Shown: positions 31,301 through 38,223, counted from the first letter of the stretch. The stretch: 44,968 nt of DNA from Saprospiraceae bacterium (GCA_027486765.1 JAIXOO010000067.1:1-44968), one strand, 5' to 3'. Numbers and translations are program-made. The notes: a model not told the origin generated them from the letters alone.

Positions 31301-31405
31301 GGAGGAGGCACCTAGATTTGGTGCTTGCCCAAAGGTAAGAAGTGGGATTAACAATAGGGCAATAACTGTTAATGCGTTGGGTAGTATAGTTCTCAAAATT
31401 TTCAA
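25385..31405 (-). CDS. Giant T9SS-secreted adhesin: DUF3494 domain plus Cys-rich repeats
   Basis: 2006 aa. A signal peptide (VIALLLIPLLTFGQ) is followed by a DUF3494 ice-binding-type beta-helix at about residues 30-230: LGASSSFALFTAAGAFSNNG, KGDIGTNVG, NIYCLGAA, IFIFKIGGAL, VFWVIDGAFNLGEGSSFLG. Then come about 23 tandem repeats of 65-75 residues with core pattern C-x-ITG-x4-C-x-GQST-x-LC, YLWSTGA, AGTYSVTVT and GC-x3-CSK. The C-terminus (IRVYPNPLYAKTMIEF, then GGIYHCRIVNGRQITYKKLI) is a type A T9SS sorting signal, so it is exported and anchored on the surface. Four to five cysteines per repeat suggest disulfide-locked Ig-like modules. Role as adhesin or ice/surface-binding filament is inferred. 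It has its own motif-controlled promoter. Confidence 0.93.
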   Translation of the reverse strand: MKILRTILPNALTVIALLLIPLLTFGQAPNLGASSSFALFTAAGAFSNNGASQVKGDIGTNVGAYTGFPPGIVIGAVHLADPITAQAASDLGTAYGSLNALTCGEVIGTTLGSGQMLAPNIYCLGAASSLNGELILNGAGDPSSIFIFKIGGALSTSTLAKVTLTNGASLCNVFWVIDGAFNLGEGSSFLGTVLANGAINLLEGASFTGRGLSVEGAISLNNNIVNGSSPSPSTITSGGATTFCAGGSVVLSGNIGGTWSTGATTPTITVTTSGDYFVTNTAPCGSLQSNHIVVVVNPLPSCTISGSDVICGGQSTELCAPAGAASYLWSTGASTRCINVTTAGTYSITVTSASGCENICSKILVDSPLPICAITSSAAICAGQSTQLCASGGTSYLWSTGASTTCIDVTVAGTYTVTVTDANGCSSTCSQVVTVNPLPICAITGGSAICVGQSTQLCASGGTSYLWSTGASSSCIDVSAAGTYTVTVTNANGCSSTCSQVVTVNSLPICAITGGSAVCAGQSAQLCASGGTSYLWSTGASSSCIDVSAAGTYTVTVTNANGCSSTCSQVVTVNSLPICAITGGSAICAGQSTQLCASGGTSYLWSTGASTSCIDVTAAGTYTVTVTNASGCSSTCSQVVTVNPLPICLITGNDAICQAGQSSELCASGGTNYLWSTGASTSCITINAAGTYSVTVTNANGCISICSKTITINPSPVCTIAGNDAICPGQSTQLCATGGTSYVWSTGAITSCISINAAGTYSVTVTNADACISTCSKTITINPLPICLITGNDAVCAGQSVQLCASGGTSYLWSTGASTSCITINAAGTYSVTVTNADGCISTCSKIITANPLPICLITGNATICIGQSTQLSASGGTSYLWSTGASTSCINVNAAGTYSVTVTDVNGCSSTCSQIITVNPLPICLITGNDAICIGQSIQLCASGGSSYLWSTGASTSCINVTAAGTYSVTVTDVNGCSSICSKIISANPLPICTITGNDAICAGQSIQLCVSGGFSYLWSTGASTSCINVNTAGTYSVTVTSAGGCFSTCSKIIGVSPLPICAITVTAGNCTGQSTQLCASGGTSYLWSTGAITSCIDVNATGTYSVTVTNASGCFSICSETITIAPLPLCLITGNDAICVGLSTELCASGGTSYLWSTGASTSCITVSAAGTYSVTVTNAAGCTSVCSKTLRVTQVASCLITGQDAICVGQSTQLCVPAGATSYLWSTGATTNCITVNEIGTYSVTVTNAGECTSICSKEISRSQSSTCLITGEDLICLGQSTQLCVPTGAVRYLWSTGATTNCITVNAVGTYSVTVTEAEGCTSVCSKTIKLSQETNCLVTGYNTVCDGQSTELCAAAGAVSYLWSTGATTNCISVNNAGTYSVTITYPGGCISTCSKTITLSPAVSCVITGNSFICEGRIAQLCAPALADAYLWSNGATTRCIQVSSPGTYSVTVTYVGGCVSTCSKTITLNEETTCEITGNTELCQGQTTQLCAATNGAIDYWWSTGEQTQCINVTAPGTYSLTITTEGGCMSFCSKTVTLSPASCEITGSSALCIGQSTELCVPTGALSYRWNTGATTNCITVNATGNYSVTVTYAAGCTSVCSKRVTIGQVDTCLITGPAIICPGQTVRLCVPLAGAVDYWWITGAQTQCIDVTTAGTYSVTVTDVNGCKSECTKVVTMSEVATCLITGADAIRPGGSTQLCVASGALSYRWSTGATTNCITVNATGTYSVTLTYAGGCTSVCSKTIGLVSEVNCIITGNSFICPGRSAQLCAPALAKAYLWSTGETTRCIYVSSAGTYSVAVTYVGGIVRTCSKTIEVNEDTTCEITGDTVLCQGKTTRLCAPAGAIDYWWSTGEQTQCINVTTPGTYGLTLTTEGGCMSFCSKTLTRCPDPINFTGKTIVEKKVIQSDGNIAVRIYPNPLYAKTMIEFQNADSDSHVLIDIYTSTGSKVATVFNGEVEKNVQYNTEWNAEGLAGGIYHCRIVNGRQITYKKLILIKQ
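25735..30530 (-). repeat. Tandem array of about 23 coding repeats (about 200-225 bp each)
   Basis: Each unit encodes one Cys-rich module. The middle units (for example the CAITGG...SYLWSTGASSSCIDV modules near 29400-30100) are nearly identical at DNA level, while those near the C-terminus diverge and use APAGA / EQTQC variants. This pattern indicates recent expansion or gene conversion in the centre of the array. A degenerate extra module (FCAGGSVVLSGNIGGTWSTG) precedes it. Confidence 0.9.
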
Positions 31406-31432
31406 TTTTACAGTGTGAATGATTATTATACC

Positions 31433-31497
31433 TCAAGGTGAGTTAATTAAAAACTGAAAACTTTACATTATTCTAAAAAAGAGTTACATATATCCCA
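31433..31497 (-). promoter_or_regulatory. Motif site 4: 21-bp direct repeat before the adhesin gene
   Basis: Minus strand: TGTAAC (31483-31488), N15, TGTAAA (31462-31467), N21, weak -7 box CACCTTGA (31433-31440), 28 bp before the ATG. The distal TGTGAAT is degenerate (GTGGGAT). Spacing is exact, but both the -7 box and flank are the weakest of the seven. Confidence 0.68.
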
Positions 31498-31498
31498 C

Positions 31499-33094
31499 TT
31501 ATTTTTCTAAAGCTATACTCAAACTCGCTTCCTCATGATCGATTCTCTTTTCAATGTTGCGAATCAGTTCATTTGGATACTTTTTAGCTGCACTCATTTC
31601 GTCCAAAGCTTTTCGGCGAACCTCGATCAATTCCAACAGCGCAGCCCGATAAGCGAAAATGTAAGAAGGCATATCTTCTTCCACGGACAATTGTTTTTGT
31701 TGGGTTTTCTTTAAGTGTTCATAGCGCCTTTTCAGTACCCCAAAAGCATGGTCGATTTCAATTTCTTCACTATAACGGGTTTTGATGTACGCCAAAACAC
31801 TGGACACCAGGTGCATTTGTATTTCCAGCTCTTGCTCGGTTTTTTCGTCTTTGATCTCCAGGTCAAATGCATGAACTAAAAAAGGCAAGCTCAAACCCTG
31901 TAACACCAAAGTGCAGAGGATGACAATAAAGGAAATGAACAAAATCAGGTCACGCTGGGGAAAAGCGGCGCCGCTACTCAAAGTAAGCGGTATGGATAAA
32001 GCCGCAGCTAGTGAAACTACCCCACGCATGCCACTCCAGGCGATGATAAAAACCGGTTTCCAGTCGAGGGCTGCTTCGTTTGTCCTGATTTTTTTACTCA
32101 GCAATCGGGGTAAATAGGCCGCCGGAAAAACCCAAATGATGCGCACCAATATGGTCACGATACTGATGATCACACCATAATATATGGCGTGATTAATGGT
32201 AGCGGGATCCAGATTCTTTAAAATCACGGGAAGTTGCAGGCCAATCATGACAAAAACGACCCCATTGAGCAAAAAGACCAGGGTATCCCATACCCCCTGC
32301 GATTGCAGTCGGGAGCTGAATGAAAATACTTCGGTGGAGCGCGCACTGAGGAAAAGCCCACCACTGACCACCGCCAGTACGCCCGAAAAATGAAAATGCT
32401 CGGCGGTAACGTACATCAGGTAGGGTGCCATCAAGTTAATGGCTGTATCGATGCTGGGCGTAGTGGGTAAAAAGCGGTGGACGCCATAAATAAATAAGGC
32501 AATGCCCAATCCAACTAGAATTCCAGCCACGACAACGATTACAAAATCAAGTCCGGCATCCAGCAAAACAAATTTGTGGGTCAACACTGCCGCCAAGGCA
32601 AAGCGAAACACAATCAAACTCGCCGCGTCGTTGACCAGGCTTTCACCTTCCAAAATATCGACCACTCTTTTGGGTATCCTCAATTTTTCCAATACCGAGG
32701 TCGCCGCAATCGCATCGGGTGGTGAAATGATCCCTCCCAATAAAAAGCCCAGGGCTAAGGAAAAGCCGGGGATCAACAGATGAGCAACAATGGCGACTGC
32801 ACAGGAAGTAAAAATGACCAGGCCCAAGGCCAATAAACCAATGGGCCTTCGCAAGGCCCAAAAATCTTTCCAGGAGGTGTTCCAGGCAGCGGCATAAAGC
32901 AATGGAGGTAAAAAAATGAGGAAGACCAACTCTGGTTCCAGGGTGATGTCCAATACTTTGGGGATAAACCCAATAAACAAGCCGCAAATCACTAAAAAAA
33001 TTGGATAGGAAATCCGCAATTTCTCGCTCAACATTGAGAAAAGAGAAACCACCATCAACAGGACAATGATGAGCAACAAGTTATTCAACAACAT
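31499..33094 (-). CDS. CPA1-family Na+/H+ antiporter
   Basis: 531 aa, about 12 transmembrane helices over residues 1-410, then a cytoplasmic helical tail. Transport-site motifs: GGIISPPDAIAATSVLEKLR, the re-entrant segment with the ion-coordinating Asp, and LEGESLVNDAASLIVFRFAL with the Asn-Asp pair that defines CPA1/NhaP exchangers. It exchanges protons for Na+ (or K+) across the inner membrane, supporting pH and salt homeostasis. It is transcribed 79 bp after the OmpA gene, behind a moderate hairpin, and may be part of that operon under motif site 5. Cation specificity cannot be read from sequence. Confidence 0.92.
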   Translation of the reverse strand: MLLNNLLLIIVLLMVVSLFSMLSEKLRISYPIFLVICGLFIGFIPKVLDITLEPELVFLIFLPPLLYAAAWNTSWKDFWALRRPIGLLALGLVIFTSCAVAIVAHLLIPGFSLALGFLLGGIISPPDAIAATSVLEKLRIPKRVVDILEGESLVNDAASLIVFRFALAAVLTHKFVLLDAGLDFVIVVVAGILVGLGIALFIYGVHRFLPTTPSIDTAINLMAPYLMYVTAEHFHFSGVLAVVSGGLFLSARSTEVFSFSSRLQSQGVWDTLVFLLNGVVFVMIGLQLPVILKNLDPATINHAIYYGVIISIVTILVRIIWVFPAAYLPRLLSKKIRTNEAALDWKPVFIIAWSGMRGVVSLAAALSIPLTLSSGAAFPQRDLILFISFIVILCTLVLQGLSLPFLVHAFDLEIKDEKTEQELEIQMHLVSSVLAYIKTRYSEEIEIDHAFGVLKRRYEHLKKTQQKQLSVEEDMPSYIFAYRAALLELIEVRRKALDEMSAAKKYPNELIRNIEKRIDHEEASLSIALEK

Positions 33095-33113
33095 ACATAA
33101 CTAAATAATAAGA

Positions 33114-33145
33114 AGGCCATCTACACCTAAAATTGTAGACGGCCT
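33114..33145 (-). terminator. Hairpin between OmpA and antiporter genes
   Basis: AGGCCATCTACA (33114-33125) pairs with TGTAGACGGCCT (33134-33145) with one mismatch and an 8-nt loop. The following U-tract is poor, so partial read-through into the antiporter gene is likely. Confidence 0.6.
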
Positions 33146-33173
33146 CCTGGTATGGGTATTTTCACCAATTGAC

Positions 33174-35240
33174 TTAGTTCCGGGGAATGATGTCAATGAT
33201 TACGGTGCGATTGTAAAACCGTTCTTCGGGGTAGTTATTTGCAAATGGGGACAAATTTTCGTCTTCGCCGGAGCCATAGGTTTGGAACTTTACATCACTT
33301 CTGCCTGCTTTCAGCAGACCACTTTCGAGGATACTTTTGACATTGGTGGCCCGGGCCATGGACAGTTTTTGGTTGTAACTCTCGTCACCAATGATGTCGG
33401 TATGGCCGTGGATGATGACCGTTCCATTCTGAGGTATTTTGGGAATGACCACGTCATTGAGGTATTTTTCATAAATGGAGATGGCTTTTGATTCATTGAA
33501 TTCATAAATGACGCTGAAGCGCATGCCTTCTTCATTGGTAGGTGGGGTCCATAGCGCGATGTCTACTGCGGCCTCTTTGGTGATGCTTGTACCCGATTTG
33601 GTTTTCCCGGTCATTGTGACCTTGAAGTGGCCGCTGGGGCGGGTGCCCAGGATTGTTTTCCCAGGTAAACTTACATTTTCACGGGTATAGGGACCAAAAG
33701 TTTGCACAATGTTTTTTTCGTCTTTGATGTCCATTGACCAGGAATACAGGGCCTCGTTGCCGCCCATCACATAAAAAGTAACGTAGCTGTCGTAGGGTGC
33801 TTCCTGAACTGCGGTGTATTCCACTGGCTTTAAAAAGACCTCTGGTCCAGTCTGGAATTCCATCAGCAAAGCGGGTGAAGTACTCTCGATAGAGACCCTG
33901 CGATCGCCAGCCCTGAGCAGCCCAAGCTCCTGTGTACCACCAGGTTGTTCAGATGGAATACTGGGTTTAGTACGGCCTTCGATGCCAATTCTGGAATTGT
34001 TGATGCTGAACACGTTTACCAAATATCGTTGAACCGATTCGGCCATCATCCGTGCATCTTCTGGACCTTTTTCCGAAGAACCGACCAAAGTAATCGCCGT
34101 GCCTGGGTTTTTGCCCATCCGGTCGCCCAGGATGTTCAAAAGGTTGTAATACACCGTCATGCCGCGGGCGGAACGGCCCGACAAGTTTTTAGGGGTAAAC
34201 ACTTCCAATTGATCTTCCTTAAAATCTTTGACTTGATCCTTCCTGATCAACATGTAGCGGTTGGGAATTTCGGTAGAGCCCAAGTCAAAAAACACATAGT
34301 TGCGCAAAGGGAAGGTTTCTCTCACCCGGCGTTCTACGGGAATGTTTTTGGGTGAATTCACAAAAAACTGAACTTGTGGATCCGCGGCAACGACTACATT
34401 CGGAGTAGTGGGCAGAGGCTCGTTGGTTGTACTGGTAGTAGTTGTTGGGTCTTTTTTCCCATGTCCAAATTTTAGAGCGGCACCTACCCGGAGGGTGGTG
34501 ATGTTCCATGTTTCGACCGAACGTGGCTTTTGACCAAAATAAGGTTGAAACGAAATGAAGGGAGATAGAATGGCTTGCATCGGGTAGTCGGGAGCCGATA
34601 GTGGGATGTCGTATCCTGCGCCTATTTGCATAGACACCAGGGTAGGCGTGACATCACTCAAATCTCCTTTTACATCTGGTGTCGGAGCTTGGTCGGGAAA
34701 AGCTGGATTGATGCCCAACTTATAGGTAAAGGATTTTTCCACATTAAAAGCCATGCGGGGGCCACCGAACAAGTAAAAGTTGGATCCAAATGGCGCAACG
34801 CGCAAGGTCGGTTCCACCGTCACGTAGCTTAAATTAGTGGTCAGGTCAGCCGGGCAATTACAGGGGGTAATCTCCTTGTTGAACGCACTTTTACGGCCAT
34901 CAAAACCTACCTGTAGGGACACCCCCAAGCCAGAAACAGGGTTGACGTATTCGATCAGCGGTGCCAGAAAAAATCCCACTCCATCGGCATAATTAAAAGC
35001 TACTGGTGCCGTAAAATTTGGGTTCAACATTTGGGTCGAGCCCCGGTAGAAGTTAAAATTGGCGCCTGCCGCTATGCCAATCCGCACAGGAGATTGGGAA
35101 TAGGTGCTGGTTGCTTGAGCTTGCAGCAGCATGGGTGCAATCGTACACAAAAGGGTGATTAAAACCAGATTTTTTATGCTCAGGTTTTGGACAGGCTCCG
35201 CCTTGCGGAGTCTCTTTATGTTATTCATTTTTACTTGCAT
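33174..35240 (-). CDS. OmpA-family outer-membrane protein with N-terminal barrel
   Basis: 688 aa. Signal peptide ending PMLLQAQ, then a porin-like barrel of about 220 residues (VRIGIAAGANFNFYRGSTQM, YVTVEPTLRVAPFGSNFYLF). A middle region has DLGSTEIPNRYMLI, AITLVGSSEKGPEDARMMAE and Ig-like strands. The C-terminal OmpA domain has FNESKAISIYEKYL, VIIHGHTDIIGDESYNQKLS and ARATNVKSILES. The middle VGSSEKG segment looks like a second, degenerate OmpA-type fold. Anchors the outer membrane to peptidoglycan. Start 35240 or 35228. It lies 24 bp after the Ig-like lipoprotein gene, so co-transcription under motif site 5 is expected. Confidence 0.92.
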   Translation of the reverse strand: MQVKMNNIKRLRKAEPVQNLSIKNLVLITLLCTIAPMLLQAQATSTYSQSPVRIGIAAGANFNFYRGSTQMLNPNFTAPVAFNYADGVGFFLAPLIEYVNPVSGLGVSLQVGFDGRKSAFNKEITPCNCPADLTTNLSYVTVEPTLRVAPFGSNFYLFGGPRMAFNVEKSFTYKLGINPAFPDQAPTPDVKGDLSDVTPTLVSMQIGAGYDIPLSAPDYPMQAILSPFISFQPYFGQKPRSVETWNITTLRVGAALKFGHGKKDPTTTTSTTNEPLPTTPNVVVAADPQVQFFVNSPKNIPVERRVRETFPLRNYVFFDLGSTEIPNRYMLIRKDQVKDFKEDQLEVFTPKNLSGRSARGMTVYYNLLNILGDRMGKNPGTAITLVGSSEKGPEDARMMAESVQRYLVNVFSINNSRIGIEGRTKPSIPSEQPGGTQELGLLRAGDRRVSIESTSPALLMEFQTGPEVFLKPVEYTAVQEAPYDSYVTFYVMGGNEALYSWSMDIKDEKNIVQTFGPYTRENVSLPGKTILGTRPSGHFKVTMTGKTKSGTSITKEAAVDIALWTPPTNEEGMRFSVIYEFNESKAISIYEKYLNDVVIPKIPQNGTVIIHGHTDIIGDESYNQKLSMARATNVKSILESGLLKAGRSDVKFQTYGSGEDENLSPFANNYPEERFYNRTVIIDIIPRN

Positions 35241-35264
35241 TTTTTTGATTTACAGTAGGCTAGC

Positions 35265-35678
35265 CTACAGAATGGCTGTTTTGAAACTCCACACATAATC
35301 GCTTTGTATGGCGTTGCCCTTGAGTGACTTGACCGCCGTGGTCAAGCGGGCAGTGTAGCTGGTGTTGGCCAGTAAGTTGGCGGAAGGGCTGAATGTTGCC
35401 GTAGTATCGGTGTAGGTAACCGTTCCGGCTACTGGGCTCAACGCTTGCAGCAAGGTGAATGAGGAGCTATTGATGGTAGCAGGGTCCATTCTCTCGTTGA
35501 ATTTCACTGTAACACTGCTGTTGAGTGCCACATCGGTCGCACCTGCCAAAGGATTGATGGTCGTTACAGTTGGGCAAAGGCCGACGATTTCTTCAAAATC
35601 ATCTTTTTGGCAGCCAGTAAATAAAAAGACCGAAACTATGCCTAGAATTGTCAGTAGTTTTCTCTTTTTCAATTTCAT
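35265..35678 (-). CDS. Big_5/SbsA Ig-like domain lipoprotein
   Basis: 137 aa. Lipoprotein signal KLLTILGIVSVFLFTGC, then a single bacterial Ig-like fold of the SbsA type: VTTINPLAGATDVALNSSVT, VKFNERMDPATINSSSFTL, TATFSPSANLLANTSYTARL, ending YVWSFKT. Such domains are surface or cell-wall modules without enzymatic residues. Start taken at 35678 because the signal peptide begins there. Motif site 5 is 32 bp upstream, making this the first gene of an Ig-lipoprotein/OmpA/antiporter operon. Confidence 0.88.
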   Translation of the reverse strand: MKLKKRKLLTILGIVSVFLFTGCQKDDFEEIVGLCPTVTTINPLAGATDVALNSSVTVKFNERMDPATINSSSFTLLQALSPVAGTVTYTDTTATFSPSANLLANTSYTARLTTAVKSLKGNAIQSDYVWSFKTAIL

Positions 35679-35709
35679 AAACTTTAATAGTGAAAAAATT
35701 TCCACTATA

Positions 35710-35774
35710 CAAATATCGCTGATTTACAGATCAAAAGCTTTACATATTTCCTCATAAGAGTTACATCATTCACG
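35710..35774 (-). promoter_or_regulatory. Motif site 5: 21-bp direct repeat plus -7 box
   Basis: Minus strand: CGTGAAT (35768-35774), TGTAAC (35760-35765), N15, TGTAAA (35739-35744), N21, GATATTTG (35710-35717). The distal part overlaps the stop codon end of the upstream transporter gene. Confidence 0.78.
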
Positions 35775-36878
35775 CATTTTTGGTGCTTTTTTTTTGAATT
35801 TCAAATCCAGTTTGACCAAGGGAGGCATGGTGTCGCCCAATAAAAAGCCCCAAGGTTTTAAGGATTCAATCCGATCCAGGATCAACTTGACCACGGCGGT
35901 TAGTGGAATGGAAAGAAACATACCCGGAATCCCCCAAAGTGCCGCTCCAGCGATCACGACAATGATTGAAATCAGGGCATTGAGTTTGACCTTCGAGCCT
36001 ACTATCTTGGGAACAATGTAGTTGTTGTCGATTAGTTGGATCAGGGTATAAAGGGCGATGACGTACAGTACGTATACCGGAGATTTGGTTACCAGAGCAA
36101 TTGCTGCAAAAAGGGCCATGGCAATTATGCCACCGAGATAGGGAATTACATTGAGCAGAGCCCCCAGGATGCCGAGCAAAATGGCGTATTCCATTCTAAG
36201 TACCAATAAACCTACGATGTTGAGCACCGCAATGATGGCAAATTCGGCAAAAAGCCCCACCAGATACCCCTGGATGATGCCTTTGGTTTCGCGCAGGATT
36301 TCGCTCACGTTACTGTTGTGGTCTACGCCAAATAACCGGTGCGTAAACTCGATCAAATGGGGCTGGTAGTACAATATCATGAAAATGTATACCGGGGTCA
36401 AAAAAATGGAAGCAAGTACCCCACTCATCGTGGTTAGGGTAATGCCAATGGCAGTGCTACTGTTGTTCATCAGTTCTGCCTTTGATTTGGCAATCCAAGT
36501 GTTGATTTGTTGGATGCTGATGTCGAAAGACCCCGAGGCCCAGGCGATGCCATCATTCAGCAAGGATTCAAATTTATCCAACAATTGGGGCCAGGCCTGC
36601 CCCATCAAACTGGCTTGAGTGACGATTAAAAGGATCAAAGCCACAATCAGTAGCAGGGCCACGATCAGCACCGCAAAAATAGCAAGGGTTCGATTGACTT
36701 TTTTTCTAACCAAAAAATTGACACCGGGGCTAATCGAGATGGCAATAATGGTGGCATAAATAAGGGGAAGAATGATGTCTTGTCCAATAAAAAGGATACT
36801 GGTGAAGAGGTACAGACCGATCAAAAGCAAAGAAGCCTTCGCATAAAAAGGCAACCTAATCAAGGTATTCATTTCCAT
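35766..36878 (-). CDS. AI-2E / PerM family transporter
   Basis: 370 aa with about eight transmembrane helices. N-terminal pair LLIGLYLFTSILFIGQDIIL and IYATIIAISISPGVNFLV, a soluble insert with QINTWIAKSKAELMNNS, and the family C-terminal block GALLNVIPYLGGIIAMALFA, then LIQLIDNNYIVPKIVGSKVK and IPGMFLSIPLTAVVKLIL. Family members export AI-2 or act as Na+/H+ or permease-like proteins; the substrate here is unknown. It lies 92 bp after the PorT-like gene with a terminator hairpin between; the motif-5 promoter begins inside its stop region. Confidence 0.93.
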   Translation of the reverse strand: MEMNTLIRLPFYAKASLLLIGLYLFTSILFIGQDIILPLIYATIIAISISPGVNFLVRKKVNRTLAIFAVLIVALLLIVALILLIVTQASLMGQAWPQLLDKFESLLNDGIAWASGSFDISIQQINTWIAKSKAELMNNSSTAIGITLTTMSGVLASIFLTPVYIFMILYYQPHLIEFTHRLFGVDHNSNVSEILRETKGIIQGYLVGLFAEFAIIAVLNIVGLLVLRMEYAILLGILGALLNVIPYLGGIIAMALFAAIALVTKSPVYVLYVIALYTLIQLIDNNYIVPKIVGSKVKLNALISIIVVIAGAALWGIPGMFLSIPLTAVVKLILDRIESLKPWGFLLGDTMPPLVKLDLKFKKKAPKMRE

Positions 36879-36921
36879 TTTGAGAGTAGGTAAGCAGAAT
36901 AATTTTTGATTTTAAAATAGT

Positions 36922-36956
36922 TACGCTTGCTAAACTTTTCAAGTTCAGCAAGCGTA
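36922..36956 (-). terminator. Hairpin after the PorT-like gene
   Basis: TACGCTTGCT (36922-36931) and AGCAAGCGTA (36947-36956) form a perfect 10-bp stem (extendable by AAAC/GTTC). A U-rich stretch follows on the minus strand. Confidence 0.75.
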
Positions 36957-36970
36957 GCCCACCCAAAAGA

Positions 36971-37651
36971 TTAAAACAATATCGATAGCCCCGCATACGC
37001 AGCGTAGGTTTTTACTTTGGAGCGGTCCAAAAGGTAGTAGCCATCCGTTGAAAGGGTAGCGTTGTTGTCGCTGATGTCAAACAAGCCTTGAACGCCCCGG
37101 AAACCTAGGCCTACCCGTATGGTACGCGCTGAGTTGACCCCAAAGTCTAGGCCGGCCCCGTAGGCAACTCCCAAGTCGCCATTTTTTACAGACAGTACGG
37201 CGTCGGAATTGTTGGTGCCGTCTTTGGAGGTAAAAATATTGCTGCCAACGCTGATCCCAATCTGAGGGCCTCCGACCAGATTAAAATTGACCACCTTCGA
37301 CTTTCCTGTATTGATTGAAAGCAAAAGTGGGATGTTGACGTATTTCAGGTTGATCTTCCGTTCCACGTCTACTTCAGTGTATTTCTGGCCGATGGCGCTG
37401 TAGATCGCTTCGACTTGGATGCCAATGTGGTCCGTAAAATTGTAGCCCAAGGTTGCGCCAAATCCGTATCCATTGGTGTAATCTCCGATTTGTCGGCCAT
37501 TGCCTGGCGTGAATACTTCGAAGGATGAGAAAGTTGGCATAAACCGCAAGCCAAATTCCATTTTTTGAGCCTCAAGTTTGGTAAAACCCAGTAGTAATAA
37601 GGTAATCACGGCTACTGGTGCAATTTGTTTACTTAGGATATTCATGTTCAT
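36971..37651 (-). CDS. PorT-like outer-membrane beta-barrel protein
   Basis: 226 aa. Signal peptide APVAVITLLLLGFTKLEAQ, then barrel strands KMEFGLRFMPTFSSFEVF, GYGFGATLGYNFTDHIGIQV, NLKYVNIPLLLSINTG, FNLVGGPQIGISVGSNIF and a closing YAAYAGLSILF with terminal Phe. This is the outer-membrane beta-barrel (PorT-like) family, which also includes T9SS accessory barrels, but similarity by eye does not show it is PorT itself. Start at 37651 or the second Met at 37645. Motif site 6 with -7 box CACCTTTG is 24 bp upstream; the regulatory region is shared back-to-back with the lmo0937-like gene. Confidence 0.9.
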   Translation of the reverse strand: MNMNILSKQIAPVAVITLLLLGFTKLEAQKMEFGLRFMPTFSSFEVFTPGNGRQIGDYTNGYGFGATLGYNFTDHIGIQVEAIYSAIGQKYTEVDVERKINLKYVNIPLLLSINTGKSKVVNFNLVGGPQIGISVGSNIFTSKDGTNNSDAVLSVKNGDLGVAYGAGLDFGVNSARTIRVGLGFRGVQGLFDISDNNATLSTDGYYLLDRSKVKTYAAYAGLSILF

Positions 37652-37674
37652 AAATTTATGGTGAGTTTGTGCTG

Positions 37675-37741
37675 CAAAGGTGAGTCCTTTTTACCCCAGA
37701 TGTATTACACAATCGCGGTGTATAGTTACATCTTTCCCACA
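37675..37741 (-). promoter_or_regulatory. Motif site 6: 21-bp direct repeat plus -7 box
   Basis: Minus strand: TGTGGGAAAGA, TGTAAC (37725-37730), N15, TGTAAT (37704-37709), N21, CACCTTTG (37675-37682). It faces away from site 7, which starts 43 bp further on. Confidence 0.8.
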
Positions 37742-37783
37742 TTTTTAAATGGCATACATTATTTACCTTTCTTTCTAATCATA

Positions 37784-37848
37784 TGTGAATTATGTAACAA
37801 ATTTCAGGATTTATGTAAGGCTTTTGAATTCAATACGACGCAACTTTG
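37784..37848 (+). promoter_or_regulatory. Motif site 7: 21-bp direct repeat plus -7 box
   Basis: Plus strand: TGTGAAT (37784-37790), TGTAAC (37793-37798), N15, TGTAAG (37814-37819), N21, CAACTTTG (37841-37848), 45 bp before the lmo0937-like ATG. It is the only plus-strand copy and proves that the motif follows gene orientation. Confidence 0.83.
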
Positions 37849-37892
37849 CAGCGTAATTATTTTCTCCACACATCATTAAATGTGACAAAATC

Positions 37893-38048
37893 ATGGGTAA
37901 CCTACTTTATACTGTCGCGGTAATTTTAGTCATCGCCTGGTTGGTTGGGTTCATCGGTTTTCACGCCGGAGGCCTGATTCACGTCCTGCTGGTGATTGCG
38001 GTGATTGCGGTGATCCTACGGGTCATCAGCGGCAACAAAGCGATATAA
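37893..38048 (+). CDS. lmo0937-like small membrane protein, 51 aa
   Basis: Reads MGNLLYTVAVILVIAWLVGF, then IGFHAGGLIHVLLVIAVIAV, then ILRVISGNKAI. Two transmembrane helices are joined by a FHAGGLIH turn, the hallmark of the lmo0937 family of small stress-induced membrane proteins (function unknown). The ATG at 37893 follows motif site 7 with a leader of about 38 nt. The family assignment rests on the characteristic pattern and length. Confidence 0.87.
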   Translation: MGNLLYTVAVILVIAWLVGFIGFHAGGLIHVLLVIAVIAVILRVISGNKAI

Positions 38049-38223
38049 AGATCAATGGAATTGTTGCAATGGAAGCGATCGATATTGAGAACAGAAGGAG
38101 GGGGTTCCTAATTGAGCACTGTTTTTTGTACCCGACTGTCTTTCGTTGTGACAATTCCACTGGTTAGCATTATTGATCAGCCTTCAATCTGAACACTTAA
38201 CTTACTCCCTACGCCCAACTTAC

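Noticed and set aside
31433-37848. Motif read as a CRP/FNR-type palindrome (TGTGA...)
   Set aside because: TGTGAAT has no matching TCACA on the other side at the expected spacing; the conserved relation is a direct repeat of TGTAA at 21 bp.
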